Positions 12,801 to 27,800 of a DNA stretch of 64,000 nucleotides are shown piece after piece. The notes beneath the pieces were generated by a model, which saw nothing but the letters and a program-made list of their open reading frames with translations, made no database searches and was not told the origin of the DNA. Source of the DNA: Chaetorhynchus papuensis (Eukaryota; Chordata; Aves; Passeriformes; Rhipiduridae); NCBI GenBank assembly GCA_013396525.1, contig VWYX01000123.1, forward strand, positions 280,625-344,624. The letters are read 5' to 3'. The first letter of the stretch is position 1. Each line of letters starts with the position of its first letter. The position numbers were made by a program, and so were the translations under genes.

Positions 12801-15800
12801 AATGAGCTAATAAACCCCTTAGATGCCTTTCCTCCTTCACATCACACCCCCTATTGACAGCCCACAGGTACTTTTCAAATCAATAATTTCTTTCCACTAA
12901 ACAGTATTAATGAGACACAATACATATTCAAACCACAAAAGTACTGACGACCTTTCAGTAACACTGCATTGCAACCACATGATACATATACAGTGAAGAG
13001 AAGAAATTTAAAAACAAAATCAAACACCACAAAATCCCAAAAGCAATCAACCACATCCCCAGCTCTAAACCAAGGTATTTTTGGGACAAGGTTCAGTGTC
13101 TGTAATGGAGAATAGTAAGCCAAACTGAGATGGCATCAAAGAAAGCTGACACAAAAATAAGATATACGAAACAAAAGCCAGAAAATATGTAAGAAAGGCT
13201 CTTAAGAGACATTCATACAACAATAAAACATTATATACAATGATCTTTATCACCAAAAGCTTTTGGTTTAGTAACATGTTTAGAATTTCAAAAATCAAAT
13301 CAGGACAAATCACTGCAGGTAAAAGAGTTTGGTGAGACATTTCATCTCACAGGAGAAAGAATAAATATTCTGTATGATGTGGAGAGCAAGAGAGAAAGGG
13401 AGAGAAAAAAATGAAGAGAAAAGATACACCCACATACAGGAGAACTACTACATGAAACTGATGAAACTAAGAAGTGGATATATGTGTTTTACATATATGG
13501 AACAGAACTTTATACACCAGCCTGAGGGACCCCACAAGAAGGTATGAAACAAACAGCTTTTATTTAAAGATAGCCAGCTGTCAAGTGAAATAGACTTAGT
13601 GCAGGAATATAGTCTTTACTTTCTGCAGTAAAAAAATAACCTCATCTGATTCGATTCTTATTTAATAAGTAGAGAATAATTTTCTTCAGAACTGTGCTGA
13701 TGTGTCATAAAGAGCTTACAGAAGTATCCAGATATCTGTTAAGATGATTATCCCCAAATTAAAAAGTAATAATGGCCTTTACATCCTATTAAATGGCCCT
13801 GTGTTCTATTAAATATATCCAAATGAAGTTGTGGACTTTTCAAAAGCATGTAGTTAAAAAGAATCCCAAACCTCCAAATGAAACATTTATTAGTACTTAC
13901 TTATTACAGTGATGTTTGAGATGTTTCCTATAGCTGTCTTCTTGAAATAATACATCTGGATTACAGGTTGTGAGCCAATCAGCGTCTTGCAGCATTGGCT
14001 GTGAGCTCTGGGCTTTTACTTTCTTCCCTTTCCTCCCTCTGGGTACTGGTGCAGACAGACCTAGACAAAACCCCAATATTTCTTACACAATCTGAACAGA
14101 AAACTCTCACCCCCAAACAACATCACAAACCTACGTTTAAAGCTAAGTATCACTGCTATTCATTACTCTGTGGGCAACACAACCACCAAAAACTGAACAG
14201 CAACATAACTAAGTACACAAAATTGCAAGTAACAAAATCAACCAAAACTTTCATGCAAATTTAGGTGTGAAGATTTCAAAAATTCAGAGTGCTAGCCAGA
14301 AAATGGTGTTATATAAATATTTCTTGTAAAAACTCTCATGAATCTAAATGGCTGTAAGGAAACAAGCTTTCTGATTTATGGCAATTTAAAAGAGATTAAC
14401 TCCAGCAGTAGGTGCCAGCAAAAAATTATGCTGGAATATTTGTTTAAAACTGATTTAAGGGAAAGAGCGCTGCATTCTACAGAGTGTCTGAGGGAGACTT
14501 CCCCTTTAAGTACAGACCAAGTCAAAGCCCACCTTACTCATAAAATCTGACAAGATCCTACAACATGTCAGAATTGCTATAGTTTAAACCAAATCCATAG
14601 CACGACTGAAGCAATTCTTCCCTATTTACTAGCATCATTATTTGATTGTGGTAGACATACCGGAATGATTAACCAAAGCTCGAGTTTGCCCATCTGCAGT
14701 TGGAGTGATCAGATCCCAGATGAAACTTTTGATATTTTCATCCCCTTTGTAATGATTAAGACAATACACCAGGATAGTCCGGCAGATGGTTTCCACATCT
14801 TGCTCTGTTAGCTGACGTTTATAGCGCCCATGTGAGAGGATGTCAGTCCACCGACCCCAGCTATAAGAAAAATATGTTCAATGCAACAGCCAGGGTACTG
14901 GTATTTTAATTTGTGACTTTCAATTGAACTCCTGGTATCAAGCAAGTTGGGACCTCCTGAATTAGCACTAATGCATTTTGCATTTGTAGGTTACATCAGG
15001 GAATCCAACCTCCAGCACCAAAGAGTTAAGAATGTTTATTTTACAGAACAGGCAATAAGTTCACTGCTCGTAAAGCTGCAATTGAACTACACTCAAATTA
15101 ATAAAGTACATATGTTTAACTCTAAAGGTCCCAGTAAGCTACAAATAGGAAACTCAACCAATTCCTACAATCATGGGGCTTGGGGAACCATTCCTATTTT
15201 GATCCAGAAACCTATTACTAGCAACTGTTGTACACTAATTTCTAAAATAAAGACAGTCATTCTGAAGGCCACCGTGTTAGAAGTCAAATATAGCTACCTG
15301 CTTGCAAAGAGATAAAATTCAAATTGGCACACTCAACGAGAAAAATGTCAAGTACCAAATATCTGAATTTAAGTGGTGCCAAAATACCAGAATCTATGTC
15401 GAAAAAAGTCTAGATTGACTGTTGATTTCAAAACCATTTTGTTCTTTACAAATGCACTATTACTCTCTTCAACACTTAGAGAGGTTAAAACTCATTAACT
15501 CAAGAATTCTTTACACTGAGAAACCAGAAACAAATATTCTGTCATCACAAAATCACTTATCTCACCAGTGAGCTCATAGCCATTTGTGAGACACTCAGAT
15601 ACTTTAAACTAAATAACACATATATAAGCAATTTATATATATAGCAACCAAAAAAAATTTGACTGGTATGTATAAGCATTATACAGTATGATACTATGTA
15701 AATGTGTCCAAGTGAAGGATGAGTTATTTACTATATAGAATTTATTTTCAGATCTTTAGCCACAATTAGTATATTTTATTTACATATCTTACCCATAAAC

Positions 15801-18800
15801 CAACAAATTCTTCTCCACCCTGAAACATTCACTTCTTGCATAACCTTGAGATTTGTCCTGAGGCCGACGGGGCTTAGTGCTAGGCTTTTCTTCAGAATCG
15901 CTTTCCAGGTCTGAAAACTCCATCAGTTCATCCTCTTTGACTGCACTGTAGAGTCTGGTTTGCTTCCTTACTCTTGGTGTATCAATAACTAGGTTGTTCT
16001 AAAATGGAAGGGAAAATGTATAAATTTAGGGTGTGTCTGTGTGGGAGGAAATCTTCCATTTAATTGTACTAGAAACAGTCATAAAGCTCTTACCCTTCCA
16101 TTTAGAGCATCGATATCCAGCTCAGCTTTCTTTGCCCACTTCTGCCAGAAATTAGGGTCATCCAAAGAAATGTCTGTCCTGTTCCCAGATGCAACAAAAC
16201 TAGCCTAACAGAAGTAAAAACACATGGATTGGTTTCTTAACTGCATGCTATGACGAATACCTGGTTTTCACTAGCAAATACAATACTTAGGACTTAGGAA
16301 GAGGCAGTGTCAAGAAAGAAAAAAGGTAAGCCTGGAAACTATCAATACTGGAAATACAGATTCCCAACATTTGCAAGAAAAATACCTAAGATAAGCAGAC
16401 TGAAAAATAAATTGACACAGAAGGCTATTTAATATACTTCCACCTATTCCGGTCACATTTGGTTCGTTTTCTTCTGAATGTCAATGCACACCTTTGCAAA
16501 TGTTGAGCCTTTTCCTTCAGATTCAATGGTAATTGTGTGTGTTCGCCTTAAGAGAATCTGATCAATATCCTCTTCACAAAACTTAGACCCTTCATCTTCC
16601 TCATCCATCAGAGCACCATATGCCCCCTTTCGAAGAAGATCTTCTATTTCTTTTTTAGAAAGCTGTTGCACCTGTAACACATAAGAGGGGTTATGGTTTT
16701 GGGGTTTTTTTTACACTAGCCAGTGGTGTTCACCTGACAGCACAATCAGATGGATTGTCCTCTTATTCGGCATTTTAAGAACTGAAACTCTACGATAATG
16801 TGGTGGTGGTCAATTAAACATTCATGCTGAAATCACCTTTTAAAGAAGAATACAAACAACAAAATTCTCAGGGTGAAGTTATGTGAGTGGTTTTAAACGA
16901 CTTAATAATTCATTGTCACTGAATCCCTTTAGCTCTGATGACTGCTAAACTCCTCCTGGGAGCAGATTTAACTTACTAACCTGATAAAAAAGCTAAAGCA
17001 ATAAAAAGTCCCAAAGCAAAAAGGCTACACCAGCAAAAGCTAACTAGAAGAACTCCATAAAGTGCCAAGATCAACATAATGTAAAGGGTGGAATGATGAC
17101 AATGGATCAGGATTGAGGGAACATGACTCCACCTGCCCCCTTTTGGCAATAAGTGAGCCATTAGATAGGCTGAGCCAGTTCACGTAGCCAATGCCCTTAA
17201 TTAACCCGACTTTAAAATACCAGCCACACTCCATCTGAAAACAACTGCTCTCCAGCTAAAACTCAAAGCAAAGCATAACCTGTTCATAGCATTTGTTGAT
17301 AATGCACCTTAAAAAAATTAATCCTTACCCCATTTGTGGCATTTTCCCTTCCACTCATAGATTGTAGCACAGCCTTATCAAGGCCCAACTTCAAGCTAGC
17401 TTTGTCAAACATTTCCCTTTCATAAGAATTCCTTGTTATCAATCTGTAAATTTTCACTGATTTGCTTTGCCCTATTCTGTGACATCGTGCTTGAGCCTGA
17501 AAAAACAGACAGATATTCAGTGAGAGGTTACAAATGGAAGAAAAAAAAATTTAAATAATCAATACAGGGAACTTTAAAAGTTTTTTTTTTTAATACAAAT
17601 AATATTTTTTATGCTTTCAAGAGAGGGACAACAGAGAATTTCTCTTGTAGGTGAAGAAAATTTCACAGTAAAAAGGCACAGAAAAATTTTCAATAAAATC
17701 GTCTCTCGTAATATTACCTGGAGGTCATTTTGGGGGTTCCAGTCTGAATCAAAAATGATGCAGGTATCAGCAGCAGTAAGATTAATGCCCAAACCTCCTG
17801 CCCTTGTACACAGCAGGAAAACAAACCTATCAGAATCAGGTCTTGAAAACCTGTCAATAGCTGCCTGACGCAAGTTGCCTCTCACTCGACCATCAATTCG
17901 TTCGTATGGGTACCTGAAAAATAGATGCATTATAGGGATTGCTTTACTGCCATGGCATTGCTTCTTTAGAAGAATATGCAATTAAAACCAACAAAGACAA
18001 ATATGCTACTATGGGGTCAGAAGAACTACAACAAACTAAGAGACTAACTAACTTCATCAGTAAAGACATACTCCTTTGTCTCTTTCTTTAGTAAAGAACA
18101 GACTTTCACTCCAAGGAATTCTGTAAAAATTTAGGCCTAAACTAAAAAACTCTAGAGCCACCAAAACAATTAACTGAGAGGTAAACTGAGAGGTTTACAG
18201 CTCTCCATAGGAGGTAATTTTGTATTCACCCAAAAGAAAAATCTCAGTACTTGCAACCTCCAGGTTTGCTCTTTCCCTCAGTCAGATCACTATAGAAAAT
18301 TCTGCTTTAATTTCTTCCCTTTCTACATGGATTACCCACAGGTTAAACGTGGTGGTCACTGAGGAAGGCACAGTTTATTTATAATTGTATTATATTGTTG
18401 CTCTCACCGTCTTTGAATGAGGTAGTCTTCCAGTATGTCCAAGCAGCGCACCATCTGGGAAAAGATAAGCACCCTGTGGCCACCAGCCTTCAGTTTTGGC
18501 AGCAGCTTGTCAATCAGTACTAGCTTGCCAGCAGCCTGGATCATTGCCTGGAGCTGAAAATCTGGAGAGTCGGCATTGTGTGTTTCTTTAAACTCTTCCA
18601 AAATTTTCTCTTCAGCACCTGCAAAGATTGGACAGCAATACATGAACACTGCAAAGGGTTTTATTAATAAACAATGAGCTCGCCTTCAATACCCTATAGA
18701 AACTGCAGGAATGTTTTAAGCACTATGTCAATAAACATTTATAAAAAAAATAAACATTTATAAAAAATATTAAGTTTAAATTTAAAGCAAACATATACAC

Positions 18801-21800
18801 AAATACAGCATAAATAAAAAATAACATTGAGAATTCATTTTTTCCTCTTTTGAACATCACTAAACTCTTTCCTAAATAAATTCATAGAACAACTGATGCA
18901 CACAATTCAATGAAAAAAAAAAGAAAAAAGATTAAAAAATTAAACATATTTCAACTGATAAAATGGAGGTTTTGTCCTTTTAAAAATGCAACATGAAAGA
19001 AAAAAATGTCTTGTTTCTACAAGAAAATACAAGGGATACAAATAACATTTAATGTCTGTGCCTCTGAAATCAGCCTTAAACATCCACATGACCTGAACCT
19101 GCTCCTTTCATTATTAATTATAAAACCAAAATCCAAACAATTAAAAAACTAATAATTTCATAGCAAGCAGCTATGAAATTATTATTTCACCTTCTATTTA
19201 GTTTTTTTTCACTGAATGTATTTTTTTGTTCAGTTTGAAGCAGCTATCCAACGTATTTATTCTTTCCAGCATTAGTCAAAAGTTCTTTCTTGCCACTCGC
19301 TTTGCCTATGAATGATATGCACAGCAGCAACTATTCCTTGTTCTGCTCACTATCAGGAGACTACAGACCAAGTTTTCTCTTCAACCTCTTGTATGCTTTT
19401 ACTCCATTTTTATGTCACTTCTACAAACAGTGGACAATTCCAAGAACTATCAGATTGCTATTCTTGGCACGTAAAGGGTTAGGAATCTTTGTTTTAAGCA
19501 TATTTCACCTCCAAATAAACCCTTTTTTGGAGCCATCTTTTTTTGCCTCTGCTTTTTTTTTTCTTTTTTAAACAAAATTTAGTTTCTAAAATATTTCTAG
19601 TTTGTCTAATATTCAGCTTCCACGCTGCTTTTGAATAGCACAAGGAAAGATGGAAGGGTTGGGGGAGGGGGAAGAACAGCTTACTGCCAGGCTTCTGCTG
19701 AGCATCTCTCTCTCAAATCCCAGCTCTAAGTAGATGCCTGTAAACAAACACGGCACCGCACCCTCCCTGTGTGAGCGCTGGTTCAGTGCCTGCTGTAATG
19801 CGGTGCCTGAACCAGATTCCACCCGGAGCAGGCTGCCTGACAGCTTCGTGCTGCTCCATGCAGGCGCACTGCTCCCTTTCACACAACCCGATAGACTCAA
19901 GATGTGACCGCATTTCAAGATAGTTTTATGTCCCTGGATTCTCCTGATTCCCTGCTCCAAGCTCTACTCATCCTAACGGTTTGCAGATAAGAAAAGTAAG
20001 CCCATATGAAATTAGCATAAGCAGACACTCAAAGTTCCTTTCGATCGTTTCATCTCCCATCTTTGTAAAGAAGGTAGAATTTTGGGCAGTAAATCTCTGA
20101 TTCTGTACTGAACTTTGGCAATTTCCGGATACAGCAGGCTGTCAAGCAGTTCATAGACAGTAATTTCAGTAATCTTTCCAGGTTACTTCAATTATTTCTT
20201 ATTCAACTGTGATATCCAAATTTAAGTTTCACTACTATGAAGCAAACCAATACACAAGAACAGCATCTGCAAAAGCAAACCACACCACAACAAACCCACA
20301 ATCTGGTCTAATGAATGGGGAATTGATAGTACCAGAACTTGGTCTCAGCAGGACCCCAATCCACTGCAGATAACTCCAAAATTCTGTTCTTTCAATAACT
20401 CTGTCCTAGCTAAATGCTGTAAAAGAACATCCTGGTTTTTTAATTCCTACTTCAATTGCAATTACAACACGTACACTGAGCAGCCTGTTACCCAGAAGTT
20501 ACTTGAGGCAGTACTTGCAGGTCTGTAAAATTACTTGCTATTCTAGCTGATTTTTAGCAGAGGATGAAAGGAAGGTATTTGAATGTGTGTCTGATCAATC
20601 AGGGAAATCCCCACTTCTACTCTTCGTTAGGAGAGGCTTCCACGGCTCAAGAGGGCATAACAAACAGAGTAAGGAGCCTTTCTGGTGTTCAACACTTGGA
20701 TGTGTAAGTATAGAGGCATTCCCCACTGCTGGTTCTCGGAGACAGAGAGAGGAATGATGTATAAATACTTGAGAAGGGTTGCTATGGAGAAAACAAGGGG
20801 TCCAGCCCTAAGAAAAATGACAGACAGTGCTGTACCCGAGTTGGCTGGAGAATACCCAACATGCAGTAACTACCTCTAGAAGTCTCCTCCCAGTCTCAGC
20901 AGACCACAGAACACATCTATCAATCAAGAAAGAAAACCCCACTTTGCATTCAACTCCTACCATTCTATTTTCATCCTATAGCCTTAACTGAAGGTTATAT
21001 AGAAGACTTGCTTGCAACTCTTACAGAAAACAAAACGTGTTCAAATATTCAAATATATGTGCACTGCTTCTGGGTCACAAACCCCACACATTTGGAAGAA
21101 GACGAGAAGGATTCAAAAACACTTTTATAAAAGCAGTTAAGCCTAGAGAACAGAACTTGCTACTGCAACAAATCATTTATCAGGAGAATAGTATGCAAGG
21201 ATTAATACTAGAACTGCAAAAACTCTTAGCAGAAATAAAATAAACTTGTGCCATTACACTAGCTACAAAGTTGTTAAATACCAATCAACAAAACAGAACC
21301 TTGGGCTCAGATGACTACAGGATGTAGGAGTATTTTCTGTCCTAGAACTACAAAGAATGTATTTGTTTAGTTCCATCTCCACACTAACACATCAGGATTT
21401 CTTTTTCCCCTCAAATCTGAAGGCTCAACCCACCTGCCATGTTGCTGAATGATACCAAGCAAGTCCAAATGTTCAAAAATCTCAAAAATGTTATAAAGGC
21501 AAATGCATTCAAGAGACAAACCCTCCCCCCTTTATTAAGATACAGTCATCAAAAAATATTTGAAATTTTCTAAATAAACACCTGAACTTTGGAAGTTTTT
21601 AAATTATATTATATGATACAAGACTTCTGAGGAAAAAAAAATCCCTGCTGTAGGCAACACTACAAGCACTACTCATAAACTCTATTTGACAAAACAAAGT
21701 AGCAGCAAAATACTGGGGTTTTTTTTCTTTTAACAAACATGAAATAAGGAAAATTAATAGCAAGGTTAAAAACAGCTGAAAGCCAAGAAGCATCAGTTCA

Positions 21801-24800
21801 GACACTCATAACCTGAACATCTTAAACTGTTCTGATAAACTCATTTGTATAATGAATTAACTTAAGCCCAAGAATCAAGTAAAAAACCCAACAAACCCTG
21901 CACCAGAACCACAAAACTACTTTACTATATGTCGTATGAGTTTAGAAACTGAACAGCCACCAGCACGGATGAGTTGAAGTACTTTGGAGTAAGCCTATAT
22001 CATGTCTTTGGAATAATTACTTGTGCATGAAATATAATTAGATGTAATTTCACAAATCACTTTAAGCATTTTTCCCTGCATTTAAACAAAAAATGTCAAG
22101 GAGAAGAACTTAACTACTGCAATAAGGAAGTTATACAATAAAAAACCTGAAATCACATATGGCTCTCGAACAAAACAGTCTTTCATCATGAAGCCTATAA
22201 CCAGCATAAACCCACCATAAATCATATTTAGTAAGAAACAGGAGCTGGGAAACAAGGAACTAGTAGAACACAACCCTTTATGGAGGCTTGTGTTACATCC
22301 TCAGAGGGAAGAACTGACCAGCACATACAAGTTTAGCATACTTCAGACAGCTATAGCTGGCTGGTTCATCATAGAGTTGGTCACTGGAACAGCCTCCCCA
22401 GGGAAGTGGTCATGGCACCACGAGTCAGAGTTTAAGCACCATCTGGTCCTTAAGTCCTATGATTTAGTTTTAGGTAGTTCTGTGAGGAGCAGGGAGTTGG
22501 ACTCAATAATCCCCATGGGTCCCCTTCAACTTAAGATATTTTATGGTTCTATACTACTTGCCAAAGATAATCCTGATCTAAAACCAATACCAGCACACGG
22601 AAAAACAGTCATTAAAGTCTAATATGACACTCATCCTAATCTTTCTCTTACTAGTTAAATTAAGAAAATTAACTGACAACACGTGGCAATAAAAGCAGGC
22701 TTGATCGTGATTTCTTACCCCGCAACTCTTTATTCAGAAATTTTAAGCTACTACCTTATGATGCTCTACAGCAAGAAAGTAAATAGCAGCTAACTCTATA
22801 ACCGAAGAAAAAATTGCCACATTCATGCCAGCATGCAACAACCTGCATGACAACTGAAGTCTTGTTTGTTACAAATAATAAAAAGGAAAACTTTATAATA
22901 CCAACATTAACTCAGCCAGGGCTAAATTTGACAGGAAGCCTTGGGAAAAAGCAGCACAGACACCTGCAAAAGCAGTGCTGTCCTAGCTAGCAGATATCCA
23001 TACCTATGAGAACCTAAAAGGTTATCTCACTTTTCTACTTAAAATAAATGAATAAACATAAAGACACACTAAAATGGAATTTATACCTAGTGAACATCTT
23101 TACAATCACTTTTCAAATGAGGAGAAAAGTAGGCAGCCTACCATTAATAAGGTATGGATGATTGCAGCATTTTCTTAGTTCCATCATAGTGTTTAAAAGA
23201 TTAGGTACATTTGCCTGACCTCCACCCTTGGAAAGAAATGTGAAATTCTTTTCAAGAATAGCACGGTAGTATTTCTTCTGAATATTTGTCAGCTCAACTT
23301 CAATGATGGTTTCCTCTTTGGGGGCCAGGTTCTTTTCTACATCCTCCTTGAGACGTCTCAGCATCATCGGCTTCAAAATAGCTTGCAGTTTTTGCACCTG
23401 GAAAACAGATGTTTAATAACATAGCTGAATTAAAACTGCTAAGAATCAAATACTCATTTTTCAATTTCCTTAATTCTAAAATCCTTGGTTTCTACCTCAG
23501 ATGCCAAGTAGAGGGCATTTGTAAAAAAATCTTTCCTCAGTGACTCAGCAGCAGGTTCTCCTTGTTAACTCAGTGACATGCACACTTCTAAAGTCTATTT
23601 TTGGTGTGTAGCCCTTCTGTTTAGTGATGCCTGTTATTAAACAGGTCTCACTCAGATCTATTCTTCTAGACAAGGACTGTACTGCACACAAATCATGCAG
23701 AGCCAAGCCTTTGTTAAATAAGCAAATCTGACACTTTAAGATAACTTTTGCAGTTCAGTTCTAATTACTAATCAGTATTTATTGCTACTTTCCCACTTGA
23801 AGTACCTGCTTCTAATTATTTTCTTATTTCCCTAGTTTTGACATCCACTGAAGTAGAAAACTATTTAGGACTGGTCTGAAAATGAAAACATTATATTTCT
23901 GTTAATTTTTATGACACTGATAATTTTTAGTGTCTCTAGGTTTCGTGGCATCATCTTTAAGACATCCTAAAGGGTGGGAGGGGCAAAAAAGAAAATGTCA
24001 GTTTTCTTAAAAAAAAGGCTAAGTTTTTAAAAGTTTTTGTAAAGTCTCTTACATTAAAAACTCAAACATATTCCATATAAAAAAAACCCAAAACACCTGG
24101 CATTTAGATTGTTTTAGGCTGTGTCTCAAAGTACAAACCCTCCCAATGCTGAAGAGCTAATAATTCACGCTGAAATTGGTCGTCATCTCCTGATGCAGAG
24201 CCACACAGCAGAAACAAGAACAAAAGACACTTTCTCCTGAATTTACACCATTCCCTTAGTAATAAAGCAACTTCAGAACACAAATGGTAATTAGCACGGA
24301 GGGGTGAACAGTTGAGAAAATATATGGAATAGGATTGCAAGGAATGGAGGAGAAACCCCAACTCATGAACACATAACCTGTCCCACCACTTTTAAGACAA
24401 ACCCAATTCCAAAACGTCCAAGTGTCAACAGATAAGGAAGTTCTTCCGAACTTGTTGGACCAAGCAATCAAGGCTCTAATTCTGATCATGGCCAATGGCA
24501 TTATTTTAGTAATAGTTCCATGTATGGCTTCAAAAGCTACAGTCATTTTGAACTGGCCAGACAAAAGCTATGTTGATAGTTAGGGTATATTGGCTCCAGC
24601 TCAAACACTACACTAACAGGACTACGTGGCTTCTGCATCAGAACTGGCTCACTTTTAGTCAGGCCAGTGTCCATTCTGACTGACATGCAATAGCCTGCAC
24701 AACCTATGGAAACATATCCTATGATTTTGCCAGGAGGCCAGGGGCTAGAGGAAGACCATTTTGTAATTTAATCTATTATGTATGAAAGAGTTGTTCTCAA

Positions 24801-27800
24801 AGAGAGTCAACAAATTCAAGCAGTCAAAAGTTAAGAGATTTCAAAAACTGAATTTTCAGACAAAGCCAACAAAGTTACATACAAAAATGCATGCAGTTAT
24901 TATCACAGGATGCAAAGGGCCAAATTAAGATGCCATGCTTCAGTTAACTCCTAATATTAAGGTGGTCTGGCCTTCTAAAACATTTTGATACATACAAAGA
25001 AACATTTTACATTTTAGATATAAAACATGTTGCACCTAGGGTCTTTTATTTTGTATTGCTTTATGCATTTCTTGTATTGGACAGACTGAGAAATCTGTTT
25101 CTGAGTAAAAGAAATCTCCCTCCATTTGGTTACCTCTTGCTAAACTGGGTTTCAAGTATGTTCCTGTTTGCACTTAAGTAATTGAGAAAACTCTCAGATC
25201 TTAATTCCACAGAAGTTACAGGGACAGTCCCTTCACTCTGATGCTTAAGGAAGAATGTCAACTGACAAGTTAATTCTCTTACAAGTATTTTCATCCAGAA
25301 ACCATTACAAGACATCCCACCTCTATTTTTAAACACTACATTTTAACAAAGGGAATCTTTTCCTGTTTCTGCATGACCAATTGACAAAGGACTAAAAATA
25401 AAAAAACAGAACAGTGATAAGGCAAAATTACCTTTGGCTAAAAGCAAAAACCCCTCAGCTAAATGAAAATAAACAAACAGAAGAAGATACAGACCCACCA
25501 TGGTCCTCCAGGAAGCAAATAGGTATTATTTGAAAAAGACAAGTAATGAAGTTCAGACACAATGAAATGGATAAATTCACAATATCTAAATAGAAAAGTA
25601 AGAATGCAAGGTAAGTTTACCTGCTCTTCAGTTTTAAGATCCCCAAATTCTTGCATGAATGTGGTTTCTGATGGAAAGCGACCTGGTTCCAAGAAGTGAA
25701 GCAAGCTAAACAGCTCTTCTACTGTATTTTGCAAAGGGGTTCCAGTAAGCAGCACTTTATGCTCCTGAAAGGTTAAGAAATAATTTCCTGGGAATCCATC
25801 ATTATAATTTTAAATGGAAAAATACCCAGAATTCTTTTCCCTTGTCACCATATGTCTGTCTCACCTTTGCTTCCTCTCCCCTCCCCCAGCTACTTACATA
25901 AAACTCTTCTCAAGATATTTCTAACTGGTACTCTGGTGTTCCTTCAGTGATAGCCCAGAAAAACACTTCACTATTTAAGTAGCTTCAAAAGTCCTCCAAG
26001 ATACAAGAAGAAATTTTACGGGTCCACCATGTCCCATCCCTTTCACAAGTACAATGAACTTTAAATGGCAAAATAACAGTGGAATTTATCCCACTATTTC
26101 CAGTCAAAATTCACTCATTTACCACACCTCCAACTGACCTCAGTGCACTGACCTCCTCAGGGCAGGAGATCAACACAGGATCTAACAGGACACCTGAAGC
26201 AGAGTTCTGCTTTCCTACTACGTGCTACAGAGCATGAGAGTGGCAGAGACAAAAGTTGCATATTGCTTTAGAGAAGGAGCCCAGACAGGTTCAGCAACTA
26301 GCCCAGAGCCAAACATAAATTTAGCAGTGTAAGAAGAACTTATGAGAGAAGTCCCATATCTCTATCTATAGTCTATGAGACTATAAGCTCAGCTCTCCTC
26401 TAATAGCAACCATAATAAGAAAAACAAATGGTACACAGTATTTTTACAAACCAAATTACAGGTATTAGCTTAGCACGACTGCGTTATTCTCACATTGTTA
26501 AAAAATATTCTGCCCAAAAAGAAGTAATTATTGTGTCTTTTAAATGGTAAATATCTTTACATTCTTATTTTTCTCTATGAGTTTAATACACCTATTTTGT
26601 ACACATGCCATAATACATGTCTATGTAACCATCAGAAACCAACTCCCTTGCCCTTCCATAGTCAGTCTGAAAGAACATCCTTATGGCCACACAACAGATT
26701 AACATCAGGGCTGATATTAATGCAGAGCAGTTTAACTCTCATGGACAAATGTGGCCCCCTGACCACATTATACTCTTAAATAAATGTCTGTGTGAAGAAG
26801 TGACTTTGGATTAAGCCACATGAAGGGAGAGAAAAGGAAAGAATAAATTTATCTTGATTCTCTTAGAAGAAGCCACATAATTCTACATCTAAATCAATGA
26901 AAAAAACTTATTAAATATCAGCAGTCCAAAACTAAAGGTATGCATATGCGTCAAGGTGTTTTACAGACTTTCTCATCTGCCTTCCCTCATTCTTCTTAAC
27001 ATTTGGTGACTTACTTGAGAAAAAAACCTTTTATTTTATTTTTTGATTAAACCGTAAATCAGAAATAATAAAAATACAGAAGACTCAAAAATAAGAGATG
27101 TTTACACTGACCAGGTCCATCATCTTGAGTCCTTCCAAAAGCTTACAGTTCCTGTTTTTCAGCCTGTGGGCCTCATCAATGACCACGCAACGCCATGGAA
27201 TGTTACGCAGCTCTGGGCAGTCAGTCAAGATCATTTCAAATGTTGTGATAATGGCATGGAACTTGTAGGACCCCTTTATCACACGACCCTAAAAAGAACA
27301 GCAAATGTTAAAGTAAACTCCCTGGCAAAGAAAGGAAGGAATTTTTTTCATCTTCAAATTTTATTGTTTAAAAATACAAAACAGTACAATGGACAAGACA
27401 TTTAAAGCAAATTAAGTCATTATTGCTGACTAAATGGGGGAATAAAATTCTGTAAGTTTGCTACTGGCTTCATGATAGCTGTTATTAATCTGGTAAATAG
27501 GCCCACAGAATCACTGCACATTAATTACAAGGAAGTTAAACAAGTATTTCAGTTGTAATTCACATGGATTATACTAATGCCTTGAGACATTGATGTATTG
27601 CTGCAATATTGAAATAAGGTTTTCAGACTTTGTCAAGACAATTCTCTTTTTAGTTCTGAACTGAAGGTACATGAAGATCCTCCCAAACAATCCAAATACA
27701 GCAAAAGTGCATTATGGCTTCCTTATTATGACTATTTGAATATTGTGCTCACTGTTATTAGTTTGGTTTTTTTTTTCCTGGTAGACACTTGGGATTCGAA

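Larger units (their letters stand above)
18619..23141 (-). other. CHD7: CHD7 intron 15
   Basis: 4,523 nt. Holds a perfect 19-bp tandem duplication (18730-18767), a 15-bp perfect inverted repeat (19150-19184), a relatively GC-rich patch (about 19680-19970) and one CR1 fragment (22374-22552). No gene recognised. Confidence 0.92.

Noticed and set aside
14947..15315. 122-codon plus-strand open frame in intron 21
   Set aside because: Antisense to CHD7, no recognisable motif, AT-rich intron codon usage. Treated as chance.
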